Source of the DNA: Pseudobacteriovorax antillogorgiicola
GTDB taxonomy: Bacteria > Bdellovibrionota_B > Oligoflexia > Oligoflexales > Oligoflexaceae
DNA length: 64,000 nt
NCBI RefSeq assembly: GCF_900177345.1
Contig: NZ_FWZT01000021.1
Coordinates: forward strand, 62,001-126,000
Direction: 5' to 3'
Shown here: positions 8,175-16,909 of the stretch, one piece after another
Position numbering within the stretch: the first letter of the stretch is position 1
How the letters are laid out: the number at the start of each line of letters is the position of its first letter
Program-made: the position numbers and the translations under genes
Notes under the pieces: generated by a model
What the model was told of the DNA's origin: nothing
Database searches by the model: none
What the model saw: the letters and a program-made list of their open reading frames with translations, nothing else

Positions 8175-8900
8175 TTAACCTTCGATTACGTTGAGAATGA
8201 ATCCGGCAAACATCGTGTGTTCGCCAATATTTTCTTTCCGGATCTTGGAAATTTCCATTTCTGCAGAAACCATTACTTTGAAGATTTTCTTTAAACCTTC
8301 TTCAGAAACGCCTTCTGTCTGCATACCGGCCATGGCCGTTGAAGTACCAAGCCGTTGCTTGTTGAATATTTCAGTAGCGTTACGGATCTGTGCCAAAACG
8401 CTGTCTGGATCTACCGAACCAAACTCTGATTGAATGGTCTTGATCACACCCTTAACTTCTGACAAAACTCCATGGTCAATCAGGTTATGGACTTTCTTCT
8501 CGCCAAAAGACCCGAGTAACTCACGGATAGTTTCCCGAGTGGTACCCCGTTCCGTTGCGGCCAAAGAAATGATGATAAAGTTTTCTTTGTCTTGGATCAG
8601 TCGATTCAGATCGTGAGCGATGAACTCTTGGTCTTCGTTGAAGTAATCCTCCAGCCAGGAGCCGAAGTTTGAAAAGTGCTTTTTAAGGAATTGGATGCCT
8701 TCTTCGCGCGAGCAGACAAATTGGATGATGGGTAAAATATTTTCCATCGTTGGAGTGGCGTCTTGCTGATAGATTCTACGCAAGGTAGCGTAGGCTACGC
8801 CTGTTCTCATGGACAAGCCTTTGAGGCTACGATTCTTATGACCTTCCAGGTAAGACCTGATAATTATGGCGAGATCGTTCAGCATAACGTTGCTTGTCAT
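8175..8900 (-). CDS. HTH-type regulator, paralogue of the 37647-38423 protein (module copy A)
   Basis: 241 residues, ATG 8 bases after AGGAGG. Residues ~20-50 (RSLKGLSMRTGVAYATLRRIY) look like an N-terminal helix-turn-helix. The centre holds IISLAATERGTTRETIRELLG, which matches FNIAATSHGTNRTDIRVLLG in the paralogue: a shared AATxxGTxRxxIRxLLG signature. The C-terminal part is helical. It resembles phage-like or XRE-type regulators but fits no family I can name with certainty. It is followed by a translationally coupled exported-protein gene, so it may control, or respond to, that partner. Confidence 0.7.
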   Translation of the reverse strand: MTSNVMLNDLAIIIRSYLEGHKNRSLKGLSMRTGVAYATLRRIYQQDATPTMENILPIIQFVCSREEGIQFLKKHFSNFGSWLEDYFNEDQEFIAHDLNRLIQDKENFIIISLAATERGTTRETIRELLGSFGEKKVHNLIDHGVLSEVKGVIKTIQSEFGSVDPDSVLAQIRNATEIFNKQRLGTSTAMAGMQTEGVSEEGLKKIFKVMVSAEMEISKIRKENIGEHTMFAGFILNVIEG

Positions 8901-9021
8901 TTAGGGAACCTCCTATCCATGCCATAATATACATATTGGCCAGGTTTTTCAATATAAAGTTATAATATGGGATAAAAATATTTAAAAGACGAATAAAAAC
9001 AGCTGGTAAAGGGGTTAAATC

Positions 9022-9057
9022 TTTCCGATCGCCCCACGTTTAGGAGGGAATCGGAAA
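9022..9057. repeat. Inverted repeat upstream of the pseudokinase/SpoIIE gene
   Basis: Perfect 8-base arms TTTCCGAT / ATCGGAAA are separated by 20 bases containing an AGGAGGG stretch. It lies ~100 bases before the 9159 start in the region between the divergent regulator and the large signalling gene. It could be an operator for a dimeric regulator. Confidence 0.35.
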
Positions 9058-9158
9058 ATTAGGCTAGTGAAAATAAGTACTTGAAGGAAACTATTGAGGA
9101 TTTCTAGCAAAATGGACGATGACGCAACAAGACGTATAGAAAAGCGAGCATCCTATCG

Positions 9159-12100
9159 ATGGATTTTAAATTCAAAGACTATCGAATCAAAAAGGTTCGT
9201 CGGGAGACCGAGCTCTTCAAGGAGTATCTGGCAACCCGTGGAGGCGACCCCAAACCTTACATATTAAAAGTCCTCGATCTTACCAAGGATGGAAGGGATT
9301 TTCTCCAGTATGAGTTTCGCTTTATAAAACGCTACGGTCTCTCTAGCTTTCTGATCCCGATAGACATCGATACTGAAGAAGGGCGTACAGTAGCGGTGTA
9401 CGAGATGCCGGATTGCATGAGCCTCCATAATCTGGCTAAAAGTAATATCTCGATCAAGCAAAAACTTGAAGTTGCAGTCCGGCTCTTTGATGCTCTTAGC
9501 AAGTTGAACTCCCATCACATAACACTGAGAATCGTTAATTCGCACAACATTTTGATTTCAGGTAAAGATGGGCGAATCTACTTCTCTGATCTGATGGCCG
9601 CCATTGAAGAAAAGAGTAAAGATCCTATCGCTTGGGGGGTTCGAATCCCAAAAGAACATTATCCCTACATGTCTCCAGAGCAGACAGGTCGAATCAAAAA
9701 GTCGTCTGACTATCGAACAGATTTTTACTCCGTTGGCATATGCCTTTTCGAGTTGTTCACGGGTAGTGTACCGTTCATCTGTAGCAACATACTAGAGTAC
9801 TTCAACTCTCATGTGGCAAAAGCTATGCCGCTAGCCTACGAGCTGAGCCCATCGGTACCCCATCAGGTTTCGATGATTATAGACAAGCTTGGCCAGAAGA
9901 ATCCTGAAAGTCGCTATGTGAGTGCCTGGGGAGCAAAAGCTGATCTACAAAAGTGTTGGTACTACTTTGATCGTGGGGAAGAAATTCCTCGTTTTCCATT
10001 AGCTGAAAGAGATGTATCTGACAAACTACAGTTTCCTGATCGTATCTATGGCCGGGATTTGGATATCGTACTCTTGAATCGTGAGTTAAATCGATTCAAG
10101 GACAACGAGAGCAACCTTGTGGTGCTTGAAGGTGCAGCGGGTGTGGGGCGTACAAGCCTCATTGAAGAATTTAGGCGCAAGATGGTGCGAGACGATTCGC
10201 TTTTTATGTACGGCTCCTTCACCAGGGAAAGTCAGAGGCGACCCTATGAAGCGTTGATCGAGGCATTTACGACTTTGATCAAGCAAATGTTAATGCAGTC
10301 TGAAAGTCAGCTCAACTATTGGAAAACCAAGATTCGTGATGCAGTGGGTGAAAATGGTTACTACATCTCTCGGCTTATTCCTGAACTGGAGCTGATTCTT
10401 GGCAAGCAAAAGCAGGTGAAGTCCTTAGGACCAAAAGAAGAAAAAAGTCGTTTTGAGCTAACCTTTCGCAATTTTGTTGGCAGTCTGAGCGAAAGCAAGG
10501 AGCCAGTGATCTTATTTCTGGATGACTTGCAATGGATGGATCATGCTTCTAATGATCTCTTAAACTTTGTTTTTAACCAAAACGAAGAGCTGAGAATCTT
10601 CGTTATCCTAGGCTATCGCTCCGATGCTGAAGATCGGCGCTGGTTGCTCAATGAAATTGAAATTCAGTTCGAGCGCATGGGGTATCGTATCACGCGGCAG
10701 TCATTGCAACCACTCCAGCGCAAGGATGTTGGCGATTGGTTGCAGGATACCTTTAAGTTCGATGAAGAGGAACTTGCTGAGTTCTCAGATTTGATCATTC
10801 AGAAAACGAGAGGCTATCCTTACTTTATTCGTCAGTTTATCGAACAATTAGTGGATGGTGATGCGATATACTTCAACGATCACGACTGTCGATGGTACTG
10901 GGATTTTCATAAGGCTAGCAACCAAAGGATCACCGATAATACTGCAGATCTTTTAGTCGAAAATTTTCGTAGCCTCCCACCAACATCAATCAATGTATTG
11001 TGCTATGCAGCTTGCCTCGGTGAAAGCTTTGCTCTGGATGAACTCCTGATCGTAATGGAAGAGGAAGAAACTGTTGTTAAGCAAGCATTACTTTCTATTT
11101 GTGAAGAAGGTATCTTGTTGCCCCTTATGGAGCGCAACCTTCAGTTCCTCAAAGTCTCTGAGAACTTTATCACCAATGCCAGATTTCAATTCACCCATGA
11201 TCGCGTTCGCCTCGCCGCAGAAATGCTCATGAGCCCTAAGAAACGGGCAAAAGTTCATCTCCAGATTGGTCAAGCCCAACTTTCATATCTTACCGAACAG
11301 CAGGTTGAGGATCGAATTTATGAGCTAGTGAACCACTTCAATATGTCTTTGACGGATCAATCTGCAGCGGATTTTGCGGTGGCGAGATTGAATCTAAAAG
11401 CCGCGAAACGGGCTCATCAGTCCTCTGCTTTTAAGGCGTCGATCCAGTATCTAAAAAATGCCATTACCTTGATTGGCGAAGATTCATGGCAGCATAACTA
11501 CGATACTTGTATTGAAATTTACAAAGAGATGGCGATTGTAAGCTTCCTAGGGAAAGACAACCTTGCCATGAGGGATGCGATCGAAGAAGTAAGGGTTCAC
11601 GCCAAGACTCTTGAAGATCTTATCGAAGTTCAGGAAGTTGAAATTCAAAGCACCATGGCTGAAGACAAGATTGCTGCAATTCGCATTGCCACTGACTATA
11701 TGAACTCACTTGGTACAAAGTTGCCTCATAATCCGACTAGAGTTCATGTCGCCTGGCACCTTTTGAAAGCTCTGGTTCAGATCCGGGTGCGACCCTACAT
11801 GGAGGTCCTTCGTAGTCATGAGGTGGTTGAGGACAAGAAACTTGAGGCTATCATGAGGATTGGCTGTTCAGTGGGCTCTGCTGCTTACCTGGCGCAGCCT
11901 AACTTTTCTCCGATTTTGATCTGCTTCGGTGTGGTGATGGGGCTAAAGAATGGTCATGTCTCGTCCATGCCATTCGCCTATGCTGGCTTTGCAACTATAT
12001 TGGCCGGAGTTTTCCGAAATTATGATGAAGCTCATCAGCTTGGTGAATTCAGCCGAGAGCTATCTCTTAGGTTTAATCTGAAGGATCAGATCTGCCGAGT

Positions 12101-14375
12101 TGAGCATATGGTTTGGTCGTTTATCAACCCTTGGAAGGTTCCTGTTCGAGACTGTTTGCAAGGCGTGATCAAGGCTTTCCGCACTGGAATGGACGGTGGC
12201 GAGTTTGAGTTCGCAATTCATGCCATTAATATTTACGGTTTTTACGCCTTCTTCTCTGGCAAGAACTTAAATGTGTTAAGTGATGAGCTACGTGACTATC
12301 GCCGATTGATCGCAGAGCTAAATTATGAGCACCTTCTCGCTCACACTGAGATGTATCGTCAGGGTGTCAATAACCTGATGGAAGGTTCTGAAAACTCTGT
12401 GACGCTCTGCGGTCAGTTTTATAATGAGAAAAAACATGTGGCATTTATCGAGTCGGCCCATGACTTTGCTTTTTACAAGGCAGTTCTTCAATTGATGTTG
12501 GCATATAGCTTTAAGCAAGATCTTAAGGCGATCGAATTCGTCCGTCAGTGCAATGCCAAGGCATATGCAGCCGTGGGCTCCTTTGCAACACCCACCTACC
12601 TATTCTACGAGGCGCTCCTATATATCAGACTGATTCGGGAGAAGCGAACCCGTTGGGCCTACTTCAAACGCAGGCGGGTCAAGGCAATTATGAAAAAAAT
12701 GGAGCTTTGGAGTCACCATTGTCCGCAAAATCACTACCATCGCTATTTGATTCTCAAGGGCGAGCTTCATCACCTTCAAGGCGAGTTCGAACTGGCTATC
12801 AAGTACCTCAATCAAGCATCAGATTTCGCAGAGAAAAATGGCTTTGTACACGAAGTTGCTTTATCTTATGAGCTCGTTGCGCAGTTGGCTCTGAATTCAG
12901 GACTGCTTCATATAGCTCAAGACTACATGGGGCGGAGCTTGCAAGCCTATCGAGAATGGGGAGCGACCAAAAAGGTGGAGCGTCTGCTCAAAGAGCATGC
13001 CCACTGGTTGAAGTTGGAAAATCACCAGCAATCTCATGGTCGCCGCAATGCAGAAAGTCTTGATTTTGAAACCTTCCGTGAGGTGATTTCTGGTCTTGCC
13101 CAAGAGACGCGGCACGACAAACTCATCGATCAAGTCATGCGCTCGTCGCTGATGTTTGCAGGAGGGGATAAGGGGTTCATCATCCTGCGTGAAGCTAGAT
13201 CCCAGATCTTTAAGATTGCGCGGAGTTTTGATGGTAACACCATGGCAGTTGTTGATGCGAACTATCAGAAAAGCCAGGACCTGTGTCTTGGGGTAGTGAA
13301 CTACGTTTTGAGAACAGCGCGTATTATCGTTGTTGATGATGCTTTGATTCCCAATCGAATTATTCCTGGTCTGGAACGGGAGAGTTATATAGCCGATAAT
13401 CTTGTAAGGTCTTTGGCTTGCTTGCCAATTATTGTCGGTGGACGAACGGGAAAGGAGCTGATTGGGGTTATATACCTTGAGAACAGCCTGACATCTCATG
13501 TTTTCTCACAGCAGAAGATCCAGATGTTAGAGTTAATTGGCCAGACAGCAGCAGGCCGAATCGAATTATCAAAGAAATCGGATATTTTGGAAGACTCTCT
13601 CCAGCAGGCCTACCAGGTGCAGCAGGCGATGCTTCCCAAAACTGGCGGCATCAGTTCATTCTCTGTCAGCGAGTACTACCAAGCTGCTGAGCACACTGGT
13701 GGCGACTGGTATGGCTACTACGAAGACAAGGCTGCAAAGCGACTATATTTCTTTATCGGTGACGTGACGGGGCATGGGGTATCTTCCTCTTTGATTACTG
13801 GAACAGCAGCTGGTGCGGTCTACTCATCTTTAGACACACTGAAGCGATCCACAAACAATCGTTTGACTATGGATGAAGAGATCGAGATCTTAGCCATGGC
13901 TGTTAACAAGGCGGTTTTTGATACTGGTGCGAAGGTCGATCGCATGATGACGATGCTATTCATGATCTTTGAAACTGATACTGGTAATGGGGTCTATATC
14001 AATGCTGGTCACCCGGGCGGGTGTATCATTGGCTACAAGAAGAACCGGGTCTTTTTATCATCAGGTGGCCCCCTTGGTTATTTACCTGATCCTAAATACA
14101 GAATTAGAGAGTTCAGTCTTGAAAGGCAAGAATCTATCTTCTTCTATACCGATGGTCTAACCGAAAATCGTGGGCCCAATGGCGAGGAGTTTAAAATACG
14201 GCGTCTTATGAAGCTTCTTGAGCCCAGCAAGACACCCTATGAGTTGAAACAAATCATCCTGAAACAAGGTCGAGCGATCTGGCAAAATCACCCAGCCGAG
14301 GACGATTGTGCCTTTGTCATCCTGCGATGGGAAGGGACTGAAGACGATCTGAAGAAAGAATTCCTACCTGCTTAG
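9159..14375 (+). CDS. Pseudokinase - AAA ATPase-like - TPR-like - GAF - SpoIIE/PP2C phosphatase signalling protein
   Basis: 1738 residues. Residues ~1-270 have a Ser/Thr-kinase fold with the MSPEQTGR and YRTDFYSVGICLFELFTG segments of the cyanobacterial/deltaproteobacterial multidomain kinases. However, the catalytic HxD position reads LRI (near 124) and DFG reads SDL, so it is a pseudokinase. Residues ~295-600 form an AAA/NACHT-like module with P-loop GAAGVGRTS (Arg for Lys) and Walker B ILFLDDLQWMD. Residues ~640-1280 are a long helical, TPR-like region. GAF is at ~1300-1460. A SpoIIE-type phosphatase is at ~1490-1730, with metal-binding GGDWYG and GDVTGHG and a final DDCAFVIL. The phosphatase motifs are intact, so the likely output is dephosphorylation of an anti-sigma-antagonist-type partner, gated by the upstream domains. 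The ribosome site is weak. Confidence 0.88.
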   Translation: MDFKFKDYRIKKVRRETELFKEYLATRGGDPKPYILKVLDLTKDGRDFLQYEFRFIKRYGLSSFLIPIDIDTEEGRTVAVYEMPDCMSLHNLAKSNISIKQKLEVAVRLFDALSKLNSHHITLRIVNSHNILISGKDGRIYFSDLMAAIEEKSKDPIAWGVRIPKEHYPYMSPEQTGRIKKSSDYRTDFYSVGICLFELFTGSVPFICSNILEYFNSHVAKAMPLAYELSPSVPHQVSMIIDKLGQKNPESRYVSAWGAKADLQKCWYYFDRGEEIPRFPLAERDVSDKLQFPDRIYGRDLDIVLLNRELNRFKDNESNLVVLEGAAGVGRTSLIEEFRRKMVRDDSLFMYGSFTRESQRRPYEALIEAFTTLIKQMLMQSESQLNYWKTKIRDAVGENGYYISRLIPELELILGKQKQVKSLGPKEEKSRFELTFRNFVGSLSESKEPVILFLDDLQWMDHASNDLLNFVFNQNEELRIFVILGYRSDAEDRRWLLNEIEIQFERMGYRITRQSLQPLQRKDVGDWLQDTFKFDEEELAEFSDLIIQKTRGYPYFIRQFIEQLVDGDAIYFNDHDCRWYWDFHKASNQRITDNTADLLVENFRSLPPTSINVLCYAACLGESFALDELLIVMEEEETVVKQALLSICEEGILLPLMERNLQFLKVSENFITNARFQFTHDRVRLAAEMLMSPKKRAKVHLQIGQAQLSYLTEQQVEDRIYELVNHFNMSLTDQSAADFAVARLNLKAAKRAHQSSAFKASIQYLKNAITLIGEDSWQHNYDTCIEIYKEMAIVSFLGKDNLAMRDAIEEVRVHAKTLEDLIEVQEVEIQSTMAEDKIAAIRIATDYMNSLGTKLPHNPTRVHVAWHLLKALVQIRVRPYMEVLRSHEVVEDKKLEAIMRIGCSVGSAAYLAQPNFSPILICFGVVMGLKNGHVSSMPFAYAGFATILAGVFRNYDEAHQLGEFSRELSLRFNLKDQICRVEHMVWSFINPWKVPVRDCLQGVIKAFRTGMDGGEFEFAIHAINIYGFYAFFSGKNLNVLSDELRDYRRLIAELNYEHLLAHTEMYRQGVNNLMEGSENSVTLCGQFYNEKKHVAFIESAHDFAFYKAVLQLMLAYSFKQDLKAIEFVRQCNAKAYAAVGSFATPTYLFYEALLYIRLIREKRTRWAYFKRRRVKAIMKKMELWSHHCPQNHYHRYLILKGELHHLQGEFELAIKYLNQASDFAEKNGFVHEVALSYELVAQLALNSGLLHIAQDYMGRSLQAYREWGATKKVERLLKEHAHWLKLENHQQSHGRRNAESLDFETFREVISGLAQETRHDKLIDQVMRSSLMFAGGDKGFIILREARSQIFKIARSFDGNTMAVVDANYQKSQDLCLGVVNYVLRTARIIVVDDALIPNRIIPGLERESYIADNLVRSLACLPIIVGGRTGKELIGVIYLENSLTSHVFSQQKIQMLELIGQTAAGRIELSKKSDILEDSLQQAYQVQQAMLPKTGGISSFSVSEYYQAAEHTGGDWYGYYEDKAAKRLYFFIGDVTGHGVSSSLITGTAAGAVYSSLDTLKRSTNNRLTMDEEIEILAMAVNKAVFDTGAKVDRMMTMLFMIFETDTGNGVYINAGHPGGCIIGYKKNRVFLSSGGPLGYLPDPKYRIREFSLERQESIFFYTDGLTENRGPNGEEFKIRRLMKLLEPSKTPYELKQIILKQGRAIWQNHPAEDDCAFVILRWEGTEDDLKKEFLPA

Positions 14376-14413
14376 TTGAATTCTTTATAAGTCATCAGAA
14401 AGCGCTCCATGTG

Positions 14414-15202
14414 CTACAACTCAAACCCCATACCAATGAGAACGGATCGGAACAGGTCTTCGTCAGAGGTGTCGCGCTTTTCGGTTTGGACCGTAACGTC
14501 CCCATTGTCATCAACAGTGGCGACTCCTATGTTACCTTCGAAGGCAATAGTACGACTGTTATGGGCTGAAGCCTCGACAATAAAAGAATAGTTGCTCCAG
14601 ATGACTGAAAACCCAAGAGTGACATCCAGGCCCTTGCTTGTAATATCAAGGGTCCCACTCCGCTCAACATTATCGATTCGGGACGAACCCTTGATTGAGC
14701 CGCTCGAATAGAAGCTGTAGTCGAGGCTAATGTAGGGGAGGAACGATTCCATATCGTAGAATGCAGTGGCTCGGACCCCCAGTTCAATCAGTTGACCCTC
14801 GTCAAAAAAATCATCTGTAGGGTTCAGCTGAAGGTAGCTCATGCTGGGACCAAACCGAACCGGGTAATCTTGAAATGACCACTCAGTTGTAAACTGAAAA
14901 ACGTCGGCGGCTAGATCCTGTTCATCATACCACCTGCGACCGAGAAGAACATTCAAATCCACCAGCCAGGGGCGTTGCATATTAATATCCTCGATGGGTT
15001 CGTCGCCATCGAGGTGGGTGTCCATATTTATGATATCGTCATCGTCAGCATCATCGGTACCATCTGAGTCAGCCGTATCCGACACTTGACTGGTATCTTC
15101 GGTATCAGAGGTCTCCTCTTTCGCCCCTGTGTCTGAGTTTTCGTCTGCTAGTCCGTGAGATGAATATAATGAAACGGCTAGAATCATCGGTACAATGCGC
15201 AT
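14414..15202 (-). CDS. Predicted outer-membrane beta-barrel protein with acidic N-terminal linker
   Basis: 262 residues. A signal peptide (MRIVPMILAVSLYSSHGLA) is followed by a strongly acidic, Asp/Thr/Ser-rich, probably disordered stretch (~20-75). Then come alternating polar/aromatic strands (~80-262) ending in GFEL, as in small outer-membrane barrels. No family recognised. It is convergent with the SpoIIE protein gene and has GAGGAG upstream of the ATG. Confidence 0.65.
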   Translation of the reverse strand: MRIVPMILAVSLYSSHGLADENSDTGAKEETSDTEDTSQVSDTADSDGTDDADDDDIINMDTHLDGDEPIEDINMQRPWLVDLNVLLGRRWYDEQDLAADVFQFTTEWSFQDYPVRFGPSMSYLQLNPTDDFFDEGQLIELGVRATAFYDMESFLPYISLDYSFYSSGSIKGSSRIDNVERSGTLDITSKGLDVTLGFSVIWSNYSFIVEASAHNSRTIAFEGNIGVATVDDNGDVTVQTEKRDTSDEDLFRSVLIGMGFEL

Positions 15203-15356
15203 GAACAGGACTCCTCAAATTTCATCATAGGTCCTATTGTATAACCAATGGTAGGTGCTGTCATCAATTTGACGGGAATATTTAGCCTAGCTCGCATAAT
15301 TGCGAATGAAGCTGGTGTGGCGATGTAAAATAACATAGTTACTTGTCGGCGTATGA

Positions 15357-16763
15357 CTATGATTTATTTGGAAACTGAAAGGGACGAACTTGGGAGCGTT
15401 GGGGTTCCGCACGCCCAAGAAACTGATTCAAGCTTTGATAGACCTTCGACCATACCTGGGTATCGAGGGCTAGTTGCTTGTTGCCAAGGACCGCGTTGAC
15501 TTCTAATGATAGCAGCTTTCGATCCTCGCTACCGTCAGCCTGTGCGATTGATTTCAAGGTTTGGAATCCAATATGCTTTAATATCTTTACGATTCCTTGC
15601 TCAGCCTCTAAAATCAAAAACTTAGACTTCGATTGCGCTGTGATTCTAGTTACATGTTGGAGCATAGGGATCAGAAAATCTGGAAGGTTGGCATCATCGC
15701 CGATCAAAAGGTTGGTTAGCACCACATGACGGTTTGCTAAGATATCTCGGCTGAACTCTTTTTGTAGAGGGTGAATCTGATCAAGAGATATGATGCCATT
15801 AAAGAAGGCTAGGTTGAAAAATGCAACTGGGTGGGGACCCAGTTTGCAGCAGATATCTCGTGCGACCGCTTGGATTCGCTCATCCCCAAGGGGGATATCA
15901 TCGCTGCCCGCACCGAGAACAGATGGACTAAAACGGTGGCCAGGGAAATTATGGGGTGAATACTCTGTTCTTTCTAGATGACAAGCATGCTCCAACACAC
16001 CGATCGAGAAACCATTGTCTCGCAGGATATTGGGTGTGATCTTTGGGTTCATCATAATAATGTATTCACTAACTGCTTCCAGAAACTTTCGTGTCACGTT
16101 CTCATAACGAAGAAAGAGCCGAAACCTTCCTTTCCAGGGAGAGTGGTAGTAGTGTTCAGAGTTCCTACAGATCGCCTCGAAAGCCCCTTTGCCAGGAATG
16201 AAAACATTCAGCTTCAGAGACTGTCCTGGTAGAATACTCTTCCAACGTGCAGACGTGACAACATCGATGCCTTGGCTGGTGAAGCCGTTTACCTGAAAGA
16301 GAATGACTTCTTTATAGAAGAACGTATCGTAGCAAGATATCTGTGGTCTGATGTAGGTTTTACATAGGAATAGCTTTTCGCCTAAGGCAGCGGTAAAGTC
16401 TGACATACGCTCATAGTGTTTTAATTTGAATTGAACGCCGACCCGAGCCTTCTTCTTACCTTGTACAGTAAGGTAGCCAGTATTAGCCACGGTTCCTTCC
16501 ACAGTGCAGATGGGCGTTCGGCGTCTAAATTCCATTTTGAGTTCAGCGCCTACTGGTAGCTCCAGGGGCTTATCCTTACTAATACTTATTAGAGCGACAC
16601 CATGAGTGGAAATATCCACGACTTCGGTCTTATAAGCTTGACCACGATAGCGAACGTCGCAAAGAACTCGTTCCCCAAGATAAAGGGATCGCCGTTTTTC
16701 GACGCGATCGTCTTGATCCTTCTGGGTCATCCAGTCATTTTTCTTTGCAGGCTTGCTGGCCAT
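15357..16763 (-). CDS. PilZ-domain protein, probably with two PilZ-like units
   Basis: 468 residues, ATG after AAGGAA. The N-terminal ~25-120 is a PilZ domain: the RVEKRR basic motif and the DISTHGVAL (D/NxSxxG) motif bind c-di-GMP in this family. A second, more divergent unit (~135-235) has NGFTSQGID in the corresponding position but lacks a clear RxxxR. The C-terminal ~240-468 is a mixed alpha/beta region I do not recognise. It probably binds c-di-GMP and relays the signal. It stands alone on its strand between the OMP gene and asnB. Confidence 0.8.
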   Translation of the reverse strand: MASKPAKKNDWMTQKDQDDRVEKRRSLYLGERVLCDVRYRGQAYKTEVVDISTHGVALISISKDKPLELPVGAELKMEFRRRTPICTVEGTVANTGYLTVQGKKKARVGVQFKLKHYERMSDFTAALGEKLFLCKTYIRPQISCYDTFFYKEVILFQVNGFTSQGIDVVTSARWKSILPGQSLKLNVFIPGKGAFEAICRNSEHYYHSPWKGRFRLFLRYENVTRKFLEAVSEYIIMMNPKITPNILRDNGFSIGVLEHACHLERTEYSPHNFPGHRFSPSVLGAGSDDIPLGDERIQAVARDICCKLGPHPVAFFNLAFFNGIISLDQIHPLQKEFSRDILANRHVVLTNLLIGDDANLPDFLIPMLQHVTRITAQSKSKFLILEAEQGIVKILKHIGFQTLKSIAQADGSEDRKLLSLEVNAVLGNKQLALDTQVWSKVYQSLNQFLGRAEPQRSQVRPFQFPNKS

Positions 16764-16909
16764 GATAATTCCTTAGCGATTCAGTATGGCTATCGCCCCA
16801 AACAGCTGTCTCCCTGAGCCTAAAAAGCTAAAAGCTTGGAAAAACTAGGGATCTTAGTTGGATTGAAGAGAACGCCAAAGAATTACTGGCAACCAGGAAG
16901 TGGCTATCT

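Noticed and set aside
9638-9648. tRNA T-loop-like GGTTCGAATCC
   Set aside because: No acceptor, D or anticodon stems around it; it lies inside a coding gene.
12897-13499. 200-codon minus-strand frame inside the pseudokinase/SpoIIE gene
   Set aside because: It lies wholly within a well-supported gene with clear GAF domain; no ribosome site and no domain.
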